Part shown: positions 43,213 through 51,743 of the stretch, one piece after another
How positions within the stretch are numbered: the first letter of the stretch is position 1
Layout: each line of letters opens with the position of its first letter
Source of the DNA: VXMO01 sp965219405
GTDB lineage: Bacteria; Chloroflexota; Dehalococcoidia; UBA6926
Reading direction: 5' to 3'
Assembly (NCBI GenBank): GCA_965219405.1
Contig: OZ244736.1
Location: forward strand, 558,001-622,000
Length of the DNA stretch: 64,000 nucleotides
Translations under genes and position numbers: made by a program
The notes under the pieces: model-generated
Database searches by the model: none
What the model was told of the DNA's origin: nothing
Seen by the model: the letters and a program-made list of their open reading frames with translations, nothing else

Positions 43213-44661
43213 CTAACTGGAGGAATGACTGCGTCCGACGGCCTTGCGTACGCCTCCTTCCTGCATGCTCGCGTGTGCCAGCAAGGCGAGTGAGACCAGG
43301 TAATCGTCATGGCCCTCCCGCTCCGGCACATAGAATTTCATGGTGCGGTTCGCGTTGTGCTCCGCCTGCGCGTGGTGAATCTGATGTCGAACGGCGACGG
43401 ATTCCGGTGATTGATCGTCGGCGTAGAGGCGCAGGCGGCCGGCGTTGACGAGGGCAAGCAGCCCAAATCCGAGTCGTGACTTCGACTGTTGAGTGAACAC
43501 GATGGGCTGCACGGCCTGCCCCATGCGGCGATGGAGCGCGGCGGCCGTCGGCTCGCCGATGCCGGTGGCGTCAACCGCAACGCGCCGCACGCGCCACACA
43601 TTCTTCAAGAGATCCGTCAGTTGCTCCGTGAGCGCCCCGTGCGGCGTTCCGCGCCAGTGATAGTGCTGGACGATGCGGATCTGCGGCTCGCCGCCATCAT
43701 CGGGGACAACGAGTTCGCCGATGGTTAGCACGGTCTCGTCACGCTGAACAGCGCGGGACGCGCCCCATTCCGGCTCGGAGATGGCCACGGGCGCTCCGGC
43801 GAGATCGAGACCTGCGACGTAGACTGCTCCGGGTCGCGGAGTTTCCTGCCTTGGGTGGTCGCCGTGCAACTGAACGATCTGCCCGCGGTTGAAGAGGCGG
43901 GTGTTCTCATCGATCGGGAGTAGGGCGTATTGCGTGCGAAAGAGTGGATGCTGCTCGCCAAGCCGCCGCCGCTCCGCCTCCACGAACGCGCCGTAGGGCG
44001 GGTTGTGCCGCGCAACATCCTGCCAGTCGTAGCGAAAGTGGCGCGTGGGTACCGCCGGGTCATAGGAGCGCTGAGACGAACTCAGGCGCTCGGTGGACTT
44101 GACCTGTTCGAGCAGGGAATCACTGCGCCATGCGGTGCCGTAGAGAACGGTCGTCGCGTTCTGGGCGGCGGCCATCGGGCGGAAGTCACGGTTGAACTTG
44201 TCTGCGGAGACATCCTGCGCCTCATCGATCTCCAACAGCAGGTCCGCCGTCTGCCCCACGACGTTTGAGGACGGGTGCGCGCTGAGATAGGTGGCGTGGC
44301 AGCGTCCAACGTGGAGGATGTGCCCCTTATCAAGGCGGGATATGTTGCTGAGGCCGTTCTCATCGAGACGCTGCAAGATGCGCTGGATCGAGATCAGCGC
44401 CTGCGGCTGAAATGTAGGAGCAGCCTTGACGATTGCGCCGCCACGCGCAGCGTTGCGCAACAGCAGCACCATCTGGAGATAGGCGGACAGCTCGTTCTTC
44501 CCCGCCTGTCGCGCCATCTCCACCGTGAAGGTCAACCCGCGCCGATTGAGCACGGAGTCCAGCACGGCGCGCGCCACCTCCGCCTGGTAGGGACGCAGGC
44601 GTATGGCGGGCGGGAGAGCGCCCTGTCTGGCCGGGATGGTCTGCGGCTCCATGATTGTCAC
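43213..44661 (-). CDS. terL: Terminase large subunit
   Basis: 482 residues from a GTG (an ATG three codons on is possible). Walker A-like MARQAGKNE (about 49-57) and Walker B LLLEIDEAQD (about 140-149) form the packaging ATPase. AGLDLAG (about 285-291) begins the RNase H-like nuclease, with VDATGIGEPTAAA and DDYLVSLALL supplying later acidic residues. The enzyme cuts and pumps phage DNA into capsids. All catalytic parts look intact. It starts two bases after the preceding gene. Confidence 0.9.
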   Translation of the reverse strand: MTIMEPQTIPARQGALPPAIRLRPYQAEVARAVLDSVLNRRGLTFTVEMARQAGKNELSAYLQMVLLLRNAARGGAIVKAAPTFQPQALISIQRILQRLDENGLSNISRLDKGHILHVGRCHATYLSAHPSSNVVGQTADLLLEIDEAQDVSADKFNRDFRPMAAAQNATTVLYGTAWRSDSLLEQVKSTERLSSSQRSYDPAVPTRHFRYDWQDVARHNPPYGAFVEAERRRLGEQHPLFRTQYALLPIDENTRLFNRGQIVQLHGDHPRQETPRPGAVYVAGLDLAGAPVAISEPEWGASRAVQRDETVLTIGELVVPDDGGEPQIRIVQHYHWRGTPHGALTEQLTDLLKNVWRVRRVAVDATGIGEPTAAALHRRMGQAVQPIVFTQQSKSRLGFGLLALVNAGRLRLYADDQSPESVAVRHQIHHAQAEHNANRTMKFYVPEREGHDDYLVSLALLAHASMQEGGVRKAVGRSHSSS

Positions 44662-44663
44662 GG

Positions 44664-44993
44664 CTACAGCCCCGCCACCCGCAGGATGGCCTGCAGCGCC
44701 ACCGTGCCGACAATCAGCAGGAACAGGTCATTGATGCGTCTCCTCAGGTCCTGCATCTGCTGTTCTAAAGCCTGCATCTGCTGTTGGAGCAGCGCCTCGA
44801 ATGCCGTGCTTGGCTCCATGTCGAGCGCGGGCCTGGCATCGGGCGTGGGTATAGAGGCAATGGGAACGCGGCCGTGATTCCTGATGGCGCGGCTCAGCAG
44901 GCCGCGCAGGGCGTCACGGAGTTCCTCGGTTCGACGATGCGCCATTGCTCGCAGTCTCCTTAATGTCGGCTCAAGAGCGTTCTTTGCAGTCAT
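44664..44993 (-). CDS. Small coiled-coil protein with C-terminal membrane helix
   Basis: 109 residues. Basic N-terminus, then a Gln-rich coiled coil (LLQQQMQALEQQMQDLRRRI, about 68-90), then NDLFLLIVGTVALQAILRVAGL, a membrane helix at the very end. It overlaps the previous gene by four bases (ATGA). Function unknown; in the packaging cassette it could be a holin- or spanin-like membrane protein. Confidence 0.6.
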   Translation of the reverse strand: MTAKNALEPTLRRLRAMAHRRTEELRDALRGLLSRAIRNHGRVPIASIPTPDARPALDMEPSTAFEALLQQQMQALEQQMQDLRRRINDLFLLIVGTVALQAILRVAGL

Positions 44994-45361
44994 AGTTCGA
45001 TTTCCCCCTCTGCGCCCGGGAAAAGCTGCTCTCCAAGCCCGCGCAGGGTGCCAACGAGGTTGTCGAAGAGGTCTTTCTCCGCCTTGTCCGCCAGGCGATG
45101 CCGAGCAGCGAGAGTGCGTGACAGCGTGCCGATGCCCTTCATCAACAAGGGCAGATCGTCCGGCCTGTCTTCCAGGGCAGTGAGAATCTTGGCGCGGAGA
45201 ACGGCGATCTCATCATCGAGGCCGTCCATGTTGGCGGCGCGTTTCAGGTACTCCGACTCCGCCTCGGACAGGGCGCGCTCGTAGAAATTGGCCTTTGCCC
45301 TGCGGCGTGGCGACACTGCCCGCGTTGGCGATTTGGCGGCCTTGTCAAACTTTCTGACCAT
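44990..45361 (-). CDS. Helical basic protein, candidate terminase small subunit
   Basis: 123 residues, highly helical, with a basic N-terminal tail (KSPTRAVSPRRRAKANFYER). It is followed by EAESEYLKRAANMDGLDDEI, AVLRAKILTALEDRPDDLPL and LMKGIGTLSRTLAARHRL. Terminase small subunits have this size and character and lie upstream of terL; no clear motif proves it. Coupled to the next gene by an ATGA overlap. Confidence 0.55.
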   Translation of the reverse strand: MVRKFDKAAKSPTRAVSPRRRAKANFYERALSEAESEYLKRAANMDGLDDEIAVLRAKILTALEDRPDDLPLLMKGIGTLSRTLAARHRLADKAEKDLFDNLVGTLRGLGEQLFPGAEGEIEL

Positions 45362-45370
45362 CGGGCCGTC

Positions 45371-45553
45371 CTATACTCGTCCGTCCGGCTGCATATCGCC
45401 CGGTAGCTCGTCGAGAAAAAGGTCTAGCGCGTCGGGAGGCGTTTCGGTTATCACCCGAGCGAGCCCCCAGATGAGGGCAAGGGCGGAAAGCTCACTCAGT
45501 TCGGGCGCCTCCGGATGCCGAATCGCGTTGAGAGTGACCGGCTGTGCTGTCAT
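45371..45553 (-). CDS. Small protein of the packaging cassette, unknown
   Basis: 60 residues from ATG with GGAGGGA before it. The middle is hydrophobic (LSALALIWGLARVI) and the rest acidic (TPPDALDLFLDELPGDM). It lies 9 bases upstream of the candidate small terminase. No family recognised. Confidence 0.5.
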   Translation of the reverse strand: MTAQPVTLNAIRHPEAPELSELSALALIWGLARVITETPPDALDLFLDELPGDMQPDGRV

Positions 45554-45596
45554 CGTGTCTCCCTCCTGTCCTTGTGCTCGCCCGCTGCCGCTATGC

Positions 45597-45905
45597 TCAG
45601 CGCGGCTTGCGGCGGAGACGTGAAAGGATGAGCGCCGCGAAGAGCAGTGTCCCCGCCAGGGCGATGATGCCCGCCAGCAGCCAGCCTCGCGCCTCTTGCC
45701 AATTCAAGGGGTGGCTGCGCGGCAACAGGACCAAACCGATGAAGATGCTCTGCATTGCCATGCCGAGGGAGATGAGGGCGACAGCCCGTGCCGCTACCGT
45801 CGCCCGGCGGCTGTTCCATCGGCGTGTGAGCAGGTAGCCTGCGTTCATGAGTGAGATGATTGCCGTGATCGAATGCTCGACGGCGATAAGAATGAACCAC
45901 GGCAG
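45597..45905 (-). CDS. Small three-helix membrane protein with CTG start, holin-like
   Basis: 102 residues if translation starts at CTG 45905, which has a perfect AGGAGGT six bases before it. The in-frame ATG at 45848 has no ribosome site and would remove the first membrane helix (WFILIAVEHSITAIISLM). Two further helices follow (ALISLGMAMQSIFIGLVLL and GWLLAGIIALAGTLLFAALI), then a basic end RLRRKPR. Size, topology and position at the head of a phage cassette suggest a holin, by analogy only. Confidence 0.6.
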   Translation of the reverse strand: MPWFILIAVEHSITAIISLMNAGYLLTRRWNSRRATVAARAVALISLGMAMQSIFIGLVLLPRSHPLNWQEARGWLLAGIIALAGTLLFAALILSRLRRKPR

Positions 45906-46118
45906 CGCTGTACCTCCTGCGGATTTCCCGCGTGGGCTGGTGTGTCGTCAGAACGGAAGAATAGAATAAATGTTCTTTTTCGTCAATCGGCTATGACACA
46001 CAGGCGTGGCGCGGACGCCGTCCGGTCCTCGTGACTCAGATACACTGGTATGAGGCGCGCATGGCGCGTCTGTTCACTTTCAGACGGAAGCGAGACTTGA
46101 TCGACCGGTGAGAAACGC

Positions 46119-46745
46119 ATGGGAGTAGTCAGAGCGGCACTTGTGAGCATTGCGCTGATCGCGCTGGCGTTGTCAGGAGCCTGCGCGGTGGTTGACGGCG
46201 TGTTTCGGCAGCCCCTGCCGCCGTCTGAGACACTGAATCTGCAGGCGCTTTTGCTGGAGGGCGGCGGCGTTATGCCCGGCACACAGGTCGTTCGCCTGAG
46301 CTGGAGTCCCCCGGACGAGAACCTGGATATCGACTTTGTCGTCTTTGAGTATTCGCAGAACGAAAACGGGCCGTGGGAGGAAGTCGCCGCAAAGAGCCCC
46401 GGTGCAGGTCACCATGAGCACGGCTCTATCTTTCGCAGCGGCCATTTTTACTTTTACCGCGTGTTCATGATACGTGGGCAGGAAGAGACGCCACGGACTG
46501 CCCCAACGTCAGTGTGGATACCGGGCCAGGGCGCGCTTGAACGGGCCGGTCCGGGACAGGTCCTCCCGCCCAATCAGACGCCAACGCCCGTTCCGGGATC
46601 GGACGCGACGGCCACCCCGCTGCCGGCACTCCCCGGGGATAGCACCTCGCCGTTCATAGTTGTCCCTCCGACGGCGACACCAAGCGTAACGGCCACGCCG
46701 ACCGCCACACCCACGCGCACTCCGACGCCGACACCCACCGGCTAA
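46119..46745 (+). CDS. Lipoprotein with FN3-like domain and Thr/Pro tail
   Basis: 208 residues. Signal peptide with lipobox SGAC (Cys about 22). The domain at about 50-130 has a fibronectin-III look (VVRLSWSPPDENLDIDFVVF, FYFYRVFMIRGQEETPRT). The last 60 residues are Thr/Pro-rich and end in repeated TPT units, a stalk found on several lipoproteins of this window. The stalk at the C-terminus rather than after the lipid is unusual. Function unknown. Confidence 0.7.
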   Translation: MGVVRAALVSIALIALALSGACAVVDGVFRQPLPPSETLNLQALLLEGGGVMPGTQVVRLSWSPPDENLDIDFVVFEYSQNENGPWEEVAAKSPGAGHHEHGSIFRSGHFYFYRVFMIRGQEETPRTAPTSVWIPGQGALERAGPGQVLPPNQTPTPVPGSDATATPLPALPGDSTSPFIVVPPTATPSVTATPTATPTRTPTPTPTG

Positions 46746-46770
46746 CAGGGAGCGTGGAAACGTCTGCCAC

Positions 46771-46800
46771 TTGACGATGAACGTGGTCAATTCCTAGAAT
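46771..46800 (+). promoter_or_regulatory. Sigma-70-type promoter of rex
   Basis: TTGACG (46771-46776), 18-base spacer, TAGAAT (46795-46800), followed by a leader of about 70 bases to the rex start. Confidence 0.6.
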
Positions 46801-46878
46801 CTGAGCATCTTTCGAGTTCCGTCTGCCGTATGTCCGAGTGTCTGGCGGGCGTGCTATTCGTATATAGGCGAGGAGTGT

Positions 46879-47562
46879 ATGCCGACGGAAATCCCGGCGG
46901 TTGTGGTGGACAGGCTGCCGCACTATTTGCGGACGCTGCGTCTCATGCTCGACGAAGGGATTGAAGTCGTCAGCTCACGGGAACTCGGTGAGGCGCTGGG
47001 GACGACGCCGGCGCAGATCCGCAAGGACCTCAGCTATTTTGGACGATTCGGCAAGCAGGGCCGCGGTTACGATGTCTCCGCCCTGCTGAGCGACCTGACA
47101 CGCATTTTGGGATTGGAACGTTCGTGGCCGGTCGTGCTGGTGGGCGTGGGGCGGTTGGGCCGCGCCATCATCACGTATCCCGGTCTGACTCCGGAGGGGT
47201 TTCACGTGCGGGCGGCGTTTGATGCCGACCCAAGCATCGCCGGGAGCAGTGTGGACGGCGTGCCTGTACGGCCCGCGAGCGAGATGGAGAGTTTCATCCG
47301 CAGTGAGGGTGTCGAGATTGCGATTCTCGCGACGCCGGGCGACGTGGCCCAAGACGTGATCGACAGGCTCGTTGCATGCGGAATCCGGGGCATCCTGAAC
47401 TACGCGCCCATGACCCCGCACGTGCCGAGCGGCATCACCGTGCGGACGATTGACCCCGTGCAGGCCCTCCAGACGATGACGTTCTATCTGCGGGACTCCG
47501 AAGAAGAGGAAGACCTCTTGCCGAACCGCAGGCGGGGGCGGCGGGGGAACGGGCGGCGCTAG
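46879..47562 (+). CDS. rex: Redox-sensing transcriptional repressor Rex
   Basis: 227 residues. The winged-helix domain contains TPAQIRKDLSYFGRFGKQGR with the Rex-specific RKDLS and G(R)G elements. The Rossmann domain has VVLVGVGRLGRAI, and the C-terminal swapped helix ends with an acidic then basic tail (EEEEDLLPNRRRGRRG). Rex senses the NADH/NAD+ ratio and represses respiratory and fermentative genes when NAD+ is high. It is convergent with the ATP synthase operon, both genes using CTAG (47559-47562) for their stops; the transhydrogenase and ATP synthase are possible targets, by inference. Confidence 0.95.
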   Translation: MPTEIPAVVVDRLPHYLRTLRLMLDEGIEVVSSRELGEALGTTPAQIRKDLSYFGRFGKQGRGYDVSALLSDLTRILGLERSWPVVLVGVGRLGRAIITYPGLTPEGFHVRAAFDADPSIAGSSVDGVPVRPASEMESFIRSEGVEIAILATPGDVAQDVIDRLVACGIRGILNYAPMTPHVPSGITVRTIDPVQALQTMTFYLRDSEEEEDLLPNRRRGRRGNGRR

Positions 47563-48014
47563 TTGTCTGTGCGGGTGGGTTGCGGCGCTTGCCTGCTGCG
47601 GCGGCGGGCGGCGACGCGTTCAGCGACCCTGATGCGTGTGAGTGAGCGCAGCAAGGCGGACTCCACACGCGCCATATCAAGGTCGGGCGTGGCCTGGCGA
47701 TTCGTGAGCCGCTCCTGCGCCTGGCGTCTCGCCACCTCGGCGCGGTCTACATCGATGTCTTCTGCGTATTCCGCCGCATCGGACAGTATTGTCACGCTAT
47801 CCGGGCCAATCTGGGCAAAGCCGCCGCTAATAACCAGTGACGTCTCTTCACCTGACTTGCGCGTGAGCACCTCGCCGGGCTCAAGCAGCGTCACGATGCG
47901 GGCGTGGCGCGGCAGGACGCCAAGCTGGCCCTCCTCGCCGGGGAGGACGACGATATCGACATCGTCCTCGTAGGCGATTCTGTCCAGTGCGATGATCTGC
48001 AGGTGGGTCGGCAT
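47559..48014 (-). CDS. atpC: ATP synthase F1 epsilon subunit
   Basis: 151 residues. The N-terminal beta sandwich is typical (VLPGEEGQLGVLPRHARIVT, LVISGGFAQIGPDSVTILSD). The C-terminal helical hairpin follows (RAEVARRQAQERLTNRQ) and a basic tail ends the protein. It is the last gene of the operon, two bases after atpD, and ends overlapping the rex stop. Confidence 0.95.
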   Translation of the reverse strand: MPTHLQIIALDRIAYEDDVDIVVLPGEEGQLGVLPRHARIVTLLEPGEVLTRKSGEETSLVISGGFAQIGPDSVTILSDAAEYAEDIDVDRAEVARRQAQERLTNRQATPDLDMARVESALLRSLTRIRVAERVAARRRSRQAPQPTRTDN

Positions 48015-48016
48015 TC

Positions 48017-49414
48017 TTAGCCCTCCGCTGCCATCTCCCGGGCTTTCTCTGCCGCCTCCTCGATGTCGCCGACCATGTAGAAGGCCTGCTCCGGCAACTC
48101 ATCGTGCATGCCGTCGAGGATCTCCTTGAAGCCGCGTACGGTCTCACGGATGGGCACGTACTTGCCGGCCTGTCCGGTGAACGCCTCCGCGACGAACATG
48201 GGCTGGGAGAGGAATCGCTGAATCTTGCGGGCGCGGGACACGGTCAGCTTGTCGTCATCGGACAGCTCTTCAAACCCGAGGATGGCGATGATGTCCTGCA
48301 GGTCCTTGTAGCGCTGCAGCACCTGCTGCACGCCGCGCGCCGTGTCATAGTGCTCCTGCCCCACGACCTGCGGGTCAAGAATGCGGCTGTTGGACGTGAG
48401 CGGGTCGACGGCCGGATACAGGCCCTGCTCAGCGATGGCGCGCTCAAGCGCGATAACCGCGTCAAGGTGTCCGAACGTGGTCGCCACGCCGGGGTCGGTG
48501 TAGTCGTCGGCGGGGACGTAGATGGCCTGGAATGAGGTGATGGAGCCCTTCTTGGTGGATGTGATCCGCTCTTCCAGCGCGCCCATCTCTGTCGCGAGCG
48601 TCGGCTGGTATCCCACTGCGGACGGCATGCGTCCAAGCAGCGCGGAGACCTCCATACCGGCGAGGATGTAGCGATAGATGTTGTCGATGAAGATCAGGAC
48701 ATCCTGCCCCTCGACATCGCGGAAGTACTCGGCCATGGTGAGACCGGTGAGGGCGATGCGGGCGCGCACGCCGGGCGGCTCGTTCATCTGCCCGAACACG
48801 AGCGCGATCTTGTCGATAACGCCGGAGTCACGCATCTCGTGCCAGAGGTCGTTGCCCTCACGGGAGCGCTCGCCGACACCGGCGAACACGGAGAATCCGC
48901 CGTGCTCGGTGGCGATGTTGCGGATGAGCTCAAGGATGACGACGGTCTTGCCAACGCCCGCGCCGCCATACGCGCCGATCTTTCCACCGCGCGTGAATGG
49001 GGTGATGAGGTCAATAACCTTGAGGCCGGTCTCCAGCATCTGCGTGCTGGTTTCCTGCTCATCGAAGGGGGGCGGTTCACGGTGGATGGGCCACGTCTGC
49101 TCGGCGGCCACGTCTCCGAGGCCGTCAAGCGGCTCGCCCAGCACGTTGAAGAGGCGGCCCAGTGAGCCGCGCCCGACGGGGACGGCGATCGGGCGGCCCG
49201 TATCGACGACTTCAACGCCGCGCTGTAGGCCCTCCGTCGCGCCCATCGCGAGGCAGCGCACCCAGTTATTGCCGATGTGTTGCTCCGCTTCCAGGACGAT
49301 CTGCCCGCCCTCCATCTCCACCGTCAGCCCGTTGTAGATGTCCGGGAGCTCCTGGGGAGGAAACTCCACGTCCACGACGGTTCCGATTACCTGTACTACC
49401 TGTCCGTTGGCCAT
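48017..49414 (-). CDS. atpD: ATP synthase F1 beta subunit
   Basis: 465 residues. Walker A is GGAGVGKT (150-157). The catalytic Glu lies in GVGERSREGNDLWHEM, and DELSEED-like ELSDDDKLTVSRARKIQRFL is present near the C-terminus. It is the catalytic subunit of the F1 head. It begins 13 bases after the stop of a HAD phosphatase gene rather than directly after atpG. Confidence 0.97.
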   Translation of the reverse strand: MANGQVVQVIGTVVDVEFPPQELPDIYNGLTVEMEGGQIVLEAEQHIGNNWVRCLAMGATEGLQRGVEVVDTGRPIAVPVGRGSLGRLFNVLGEPLDGLGDVAAEQTWPIHREPPPFDEQETSTQMLETGLKVIDLITPFTRGGKIGAYGGAGVGKTVVILELIRNIATEHGGFSVFAGVGERSREGNDLWHEMRDSGVIDKIALVFGQMNEPPGVRARIALTGLTMAEYFRDVEGQDVLIFIDNIYRYILAGMEVSALLGRMPSAVGYQPTLATEMGALEERITSTKKGSITSFQAIYVPADDYTDPGVATTFGHLDAVIALERAIAEQGLYPAVDPLTSNSRILDPQVVGQEHYDTARGVQQVLQRYKDLQDIIAILGFEELSDDDKLTVSRARKIQRFLSQPMFVAEAFTGQAGKYVPIRETVRGFKEILDGMHDELPEQAFYMVGDIEEAAEKAREMAAEG

Positions 49415-49427
49415 TTTTTCACCTCAC

Positions 49428-50114
49428 CTACGATGCCGGGGCCAACTCGGCCCCCTGCCCAAAGTAGCGATCCACGTCAAACTCGCGAAGGCTGTCGATT
49501 ATCTCATCCGCTTTTGAAATATCCAGTGTTGTCGTCATATCCGTACGGAGGGCAACTGTGTAGATGCCGGCGCTCTTTGCGGACGTAATGCCAGCGGGAG
49601 AATCCTCGATGGCGATAGCATCGGCGGGGTCCAGCCCCATCAGTTCTGCCGCCTTGAGATAGATATCCGGCGCGGGCTTGCTGCGCCGCACATCCGAGGC
49701 ACACAACGTCGCGTCAAAGAACTCCGTCAGCCCCAGCTTCTCCAACTTGACAGTCAGCCACCTACGGCGCGTTGCCGTCGCCAATCCGCGGGGGATACCT
49801 CTCCGCTCAACGGCATGAAGCAATTGCGCGGCCTCCGGTCGCAATTCCAGCTCTTGTTGCAACATGTCTTCAAGCACCACACCATACCGATCTTCGTAGT
49901 GCTGCACGGGTTCAGGCAAGTTCCTGTCCTGTACCAGCCTCTCCCATGCCTGCCTAGTGTTATACCCGATGAATTGCTGGTACTCGGTCGGCGTGACTTG
50001 CTCCACACCGCACTGCTCAAGAATCACGTTCACCGACTTCAGATACAGTGGCTCGCTGTCGATAAGCACGCCGTCAAAGTCAAAGATGATGCCGCGGGCC
50101 TGTTGGGCACTCAT
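49428..50114 (-). CDS. HAD phosphatase (beta-phosphoglucomutase-like), second of pair inside the atp operon
   Basis: 228 residues. DFDGVLIDSE gives the nucleophile and acid Asp of the HAD core. A helical cap follows, ATATRRRWLTVKLEKLGL supplies motif II, SKPAPDIYLKAAELMG the Lys of motif III, and IEDSPAGITSAKSAGIYTV motif IV. Relatives are phosphoglycolate phosphatases, beta-phosphoglucomutases and sugar-phosphate phosphatases. It overlaps the upstream HAD gene by four bases (ATGA) and lies directly ahead of atpD. Confidence 0.9.
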   Translation of the reverse strand: MSAQQARGIIFDFDGVLIDSEPLYLKSVNVILEQCGVEQVTPTEYQQFIGYNTRQAWERLVQDRNLPEPVQHYEDRYGVVLEDMLQQELELRPEAAQLLHAVERRGIPRGLATATRRRWLTVKLEKLGLTEFFDATLCASDVRRSKPAPDIYLKAAELMGLDPADAIAIEDSPAGITSAKSAGIYTVALRTDMTTTLDISKADEIIDSLREFDVDRYFGQGAELAPAS

Positions 50115-50827
50115 GATGCCGAGCCTCCCGCCAATAGCGCCTGAACGTCAATCTCCCGCAAGGAGTCAACGATAGCGTGCGCGTAGGTTTGATCAACGTC
50201 TCGCATCCACGCCGTGCGGATGGCGATGGTGTACAGCCCCGCATCACGCGCCGCCCTGATCCCGCTCGGCGAGTCTTCAATCGCAAGCGTCTCCGCCGGA
50301 TCGACTCCCAGCGCCTCCGTTGCTTTCAGATAAATCTCAGGGTCTGGTTTATGCGCCGAAACGATATCGCCCGTAAGAATCTCATCAAAGGCGTCGGAGA
50401 TGCCCATAATCTCGAGCCGCTGTCCGGCCCACGCTGCCTTTGCCGAAGTCGCCAGGGCGAATGGGACACCGGTCTCACGGATTGCCGCAATTAGCTCCGG
50501 TGCGCCATCCGCCACAACCAACTCGGTGGGGAACAGGCCGCGCGCGATTACATCGACGCGGTGCGTGTATTCATCCAGTGGTGTGGTGAGCGTGGGGCGC
50601 AGTTGGCTGATGCGGCGCCACCAGGAATCGTTATCGAGGCCGGTCATCGAACGCGCTTCGTCGTGCGTGAGAGCGTCCTGGCCCTCTTCGGCGAGGAAGC
50701 GGTTGATAGCGGCGACGAGCACCGTCTCCGTGTCGCAGAGCACGCCATCAAGGTCCGTAACGACGGCGCTGAGGCGCGTCGGCGCGTCGGCGAATCGTTC
50801 CATTGGCGGCACGGCGAGAGCCTGCAT
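50111..50827 (-). CDS. HAD phosphatase, first of pair inside the atp operon
   Basis: 238 residues. VVTDLDGVLCDTE is motif I, ALATSAKAAWAGQRLEIMGI motif II, AHKPDPEIYLKATEALGV motif III and IEDSPSGIRAARDAGLYTI motif IV. It ends VDSLREIDVQALL, much like its neighbour (IDSLREFDVDRYF), so the two arose by tandem duplication. It starts three bases after atpG. Substrate unknown; its transcription is tied to the ATP synthase. Confidence 0.9.
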   Translation of the reverse strand: MQALAVPPMERFADAPTRLSAVVTDLDGVLCDTETVLVAAINRFLAEEGQDALTHDEARSMTGLDNDSWWRRISQLRPTLTTPLDEYTHRVDVIARGLFPTELVVADGAPELIAAIRETGVPFALATSAKAAWAGQRLEIMGISDAFDEILTGDIVSAHKPDPEIYLKATEALGVDPAETLAIEDSPSGIRAARDAGLYTIAIRTAWMRDVDQTYAHAIVDSLREIDVQALLAGGSAS

Positions 50828-50830
50828 GGG

Positions 50831-51709
50831 CTACGCCTTCTCCAGTGCGGCGACGCCGCCGATGAGATCGAGAAGCTCCGTCGTGATCGTCTCCTGCCGC
50901 GCCTTGTTGTACTCAAGGGTCAGTGCGTCAATCATCTCACCCGCCGCGTCCGTCGCGGCGCGCATGGCCACCATTCGGGCGGACTGCTCCGAGGCAGCGT
51001 TCTCCAACGCGGCCTGGTAAATCTGCATTTCCACGTAGCGGGGGAGCAGACCACCGAGTACCGTGGCTGCGTCCGGCTCGTACTCATAGTCGCCGAGCGC
51101 CGCGCTTGCGTCGGTTTCAGACGCCGCGGGCGGCTCAACGGGCAGCAGCTGACGAATGACCGGCTCCTGCACAGCGGTGTTCACGAAATTGGCGTAGGCG
51201 AGATAGACGCGGTCGAGTCGTCCGGCCTCATAGTCCTCCAACACGATGCGCGCGATGGGGGACGTATCGATCGGATCCGGGAAGTCGCCGAGATTCAGGA
51301 ACTCAGCGCGGATGTCGCGGCCCCGCCTCGAGAAGAAGTCATTGCCCTTCTTGCCGACGGAGATTTGAGAGACGGGATGCTGTTGTTCCAGGCCGAAATT
51401 GAAGGCGGCGCGGTTGAGGTTGGCGTTAAGGCCGCCGCACAGGCCGCGATCCGGCGTGAACAGGATCAGGCCAATGTTGCTCGGCTCACGCACTTGCATC
51501 AGCGGGTGAATAGCATCCCCGCTGCCGCTCTGCCGCGCGACGATGTCCGCGATGAGATCAAGAAGACGCGTGGAGTACGGGCGTGACGCCATGACGCGCT
51601 GCTGGGCGCGGCGCATCTTTGCCGCCGCGATGAGTTCCATCGCGCTCGTGATCCGCTGCGTGTTGGTGACGCTGCGAATCCGTTGCCGAATCTGCCGTGT
51701 ATTTGGCAC
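50831..51709 (-). CDS. atpG: ATP synthase F1 gamma subunit
   Basis: 292 residues. N-terminal helix RQIRQRIRSVTNTQRITSAM and the ELIAAAKMRRAQQRV block, mid-protein TPDRGLCGGLNANL, and the C-terminal helix MVAMRAATDAAGEMIDALTL with LEYNKARQETITTELLDLI are all canonical. It is the rotating central shaft. A short extra stretch of acidic residues (SETDASAALGDYEYEPDAAT) precedes the last helices. Confidence 0.96.
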   Translation of the reverse strand: MPNTRQIRQRIRSVTNTQRITSAMELIAAAKMRRAQQRVMASRPYSTRLLDLIADIVARQSGSGDAIHPLMQVREPSNIGLILFTPDRGLCGGLNANLNRAAFNFGLEQQHPVSQISVGKKGNDFFSRRGRDIRAEFLNLGDFPDPIDTSPIARIVLEDYEAGRLDRVYLAYANFVNTAVQEPVIRQLLPVEPPAASETDASAALGDYEYEPDAATVLGGLLPRYVEMQIYQAALENAASEQSARMVAMRAATDAAGEMIDALTLEYNKARQETITTELLDLIGGVAALEKA

Positions 51710-51743
51710 GACGCCCTATCCTCTCGGTACTGACCGTTGTCGC

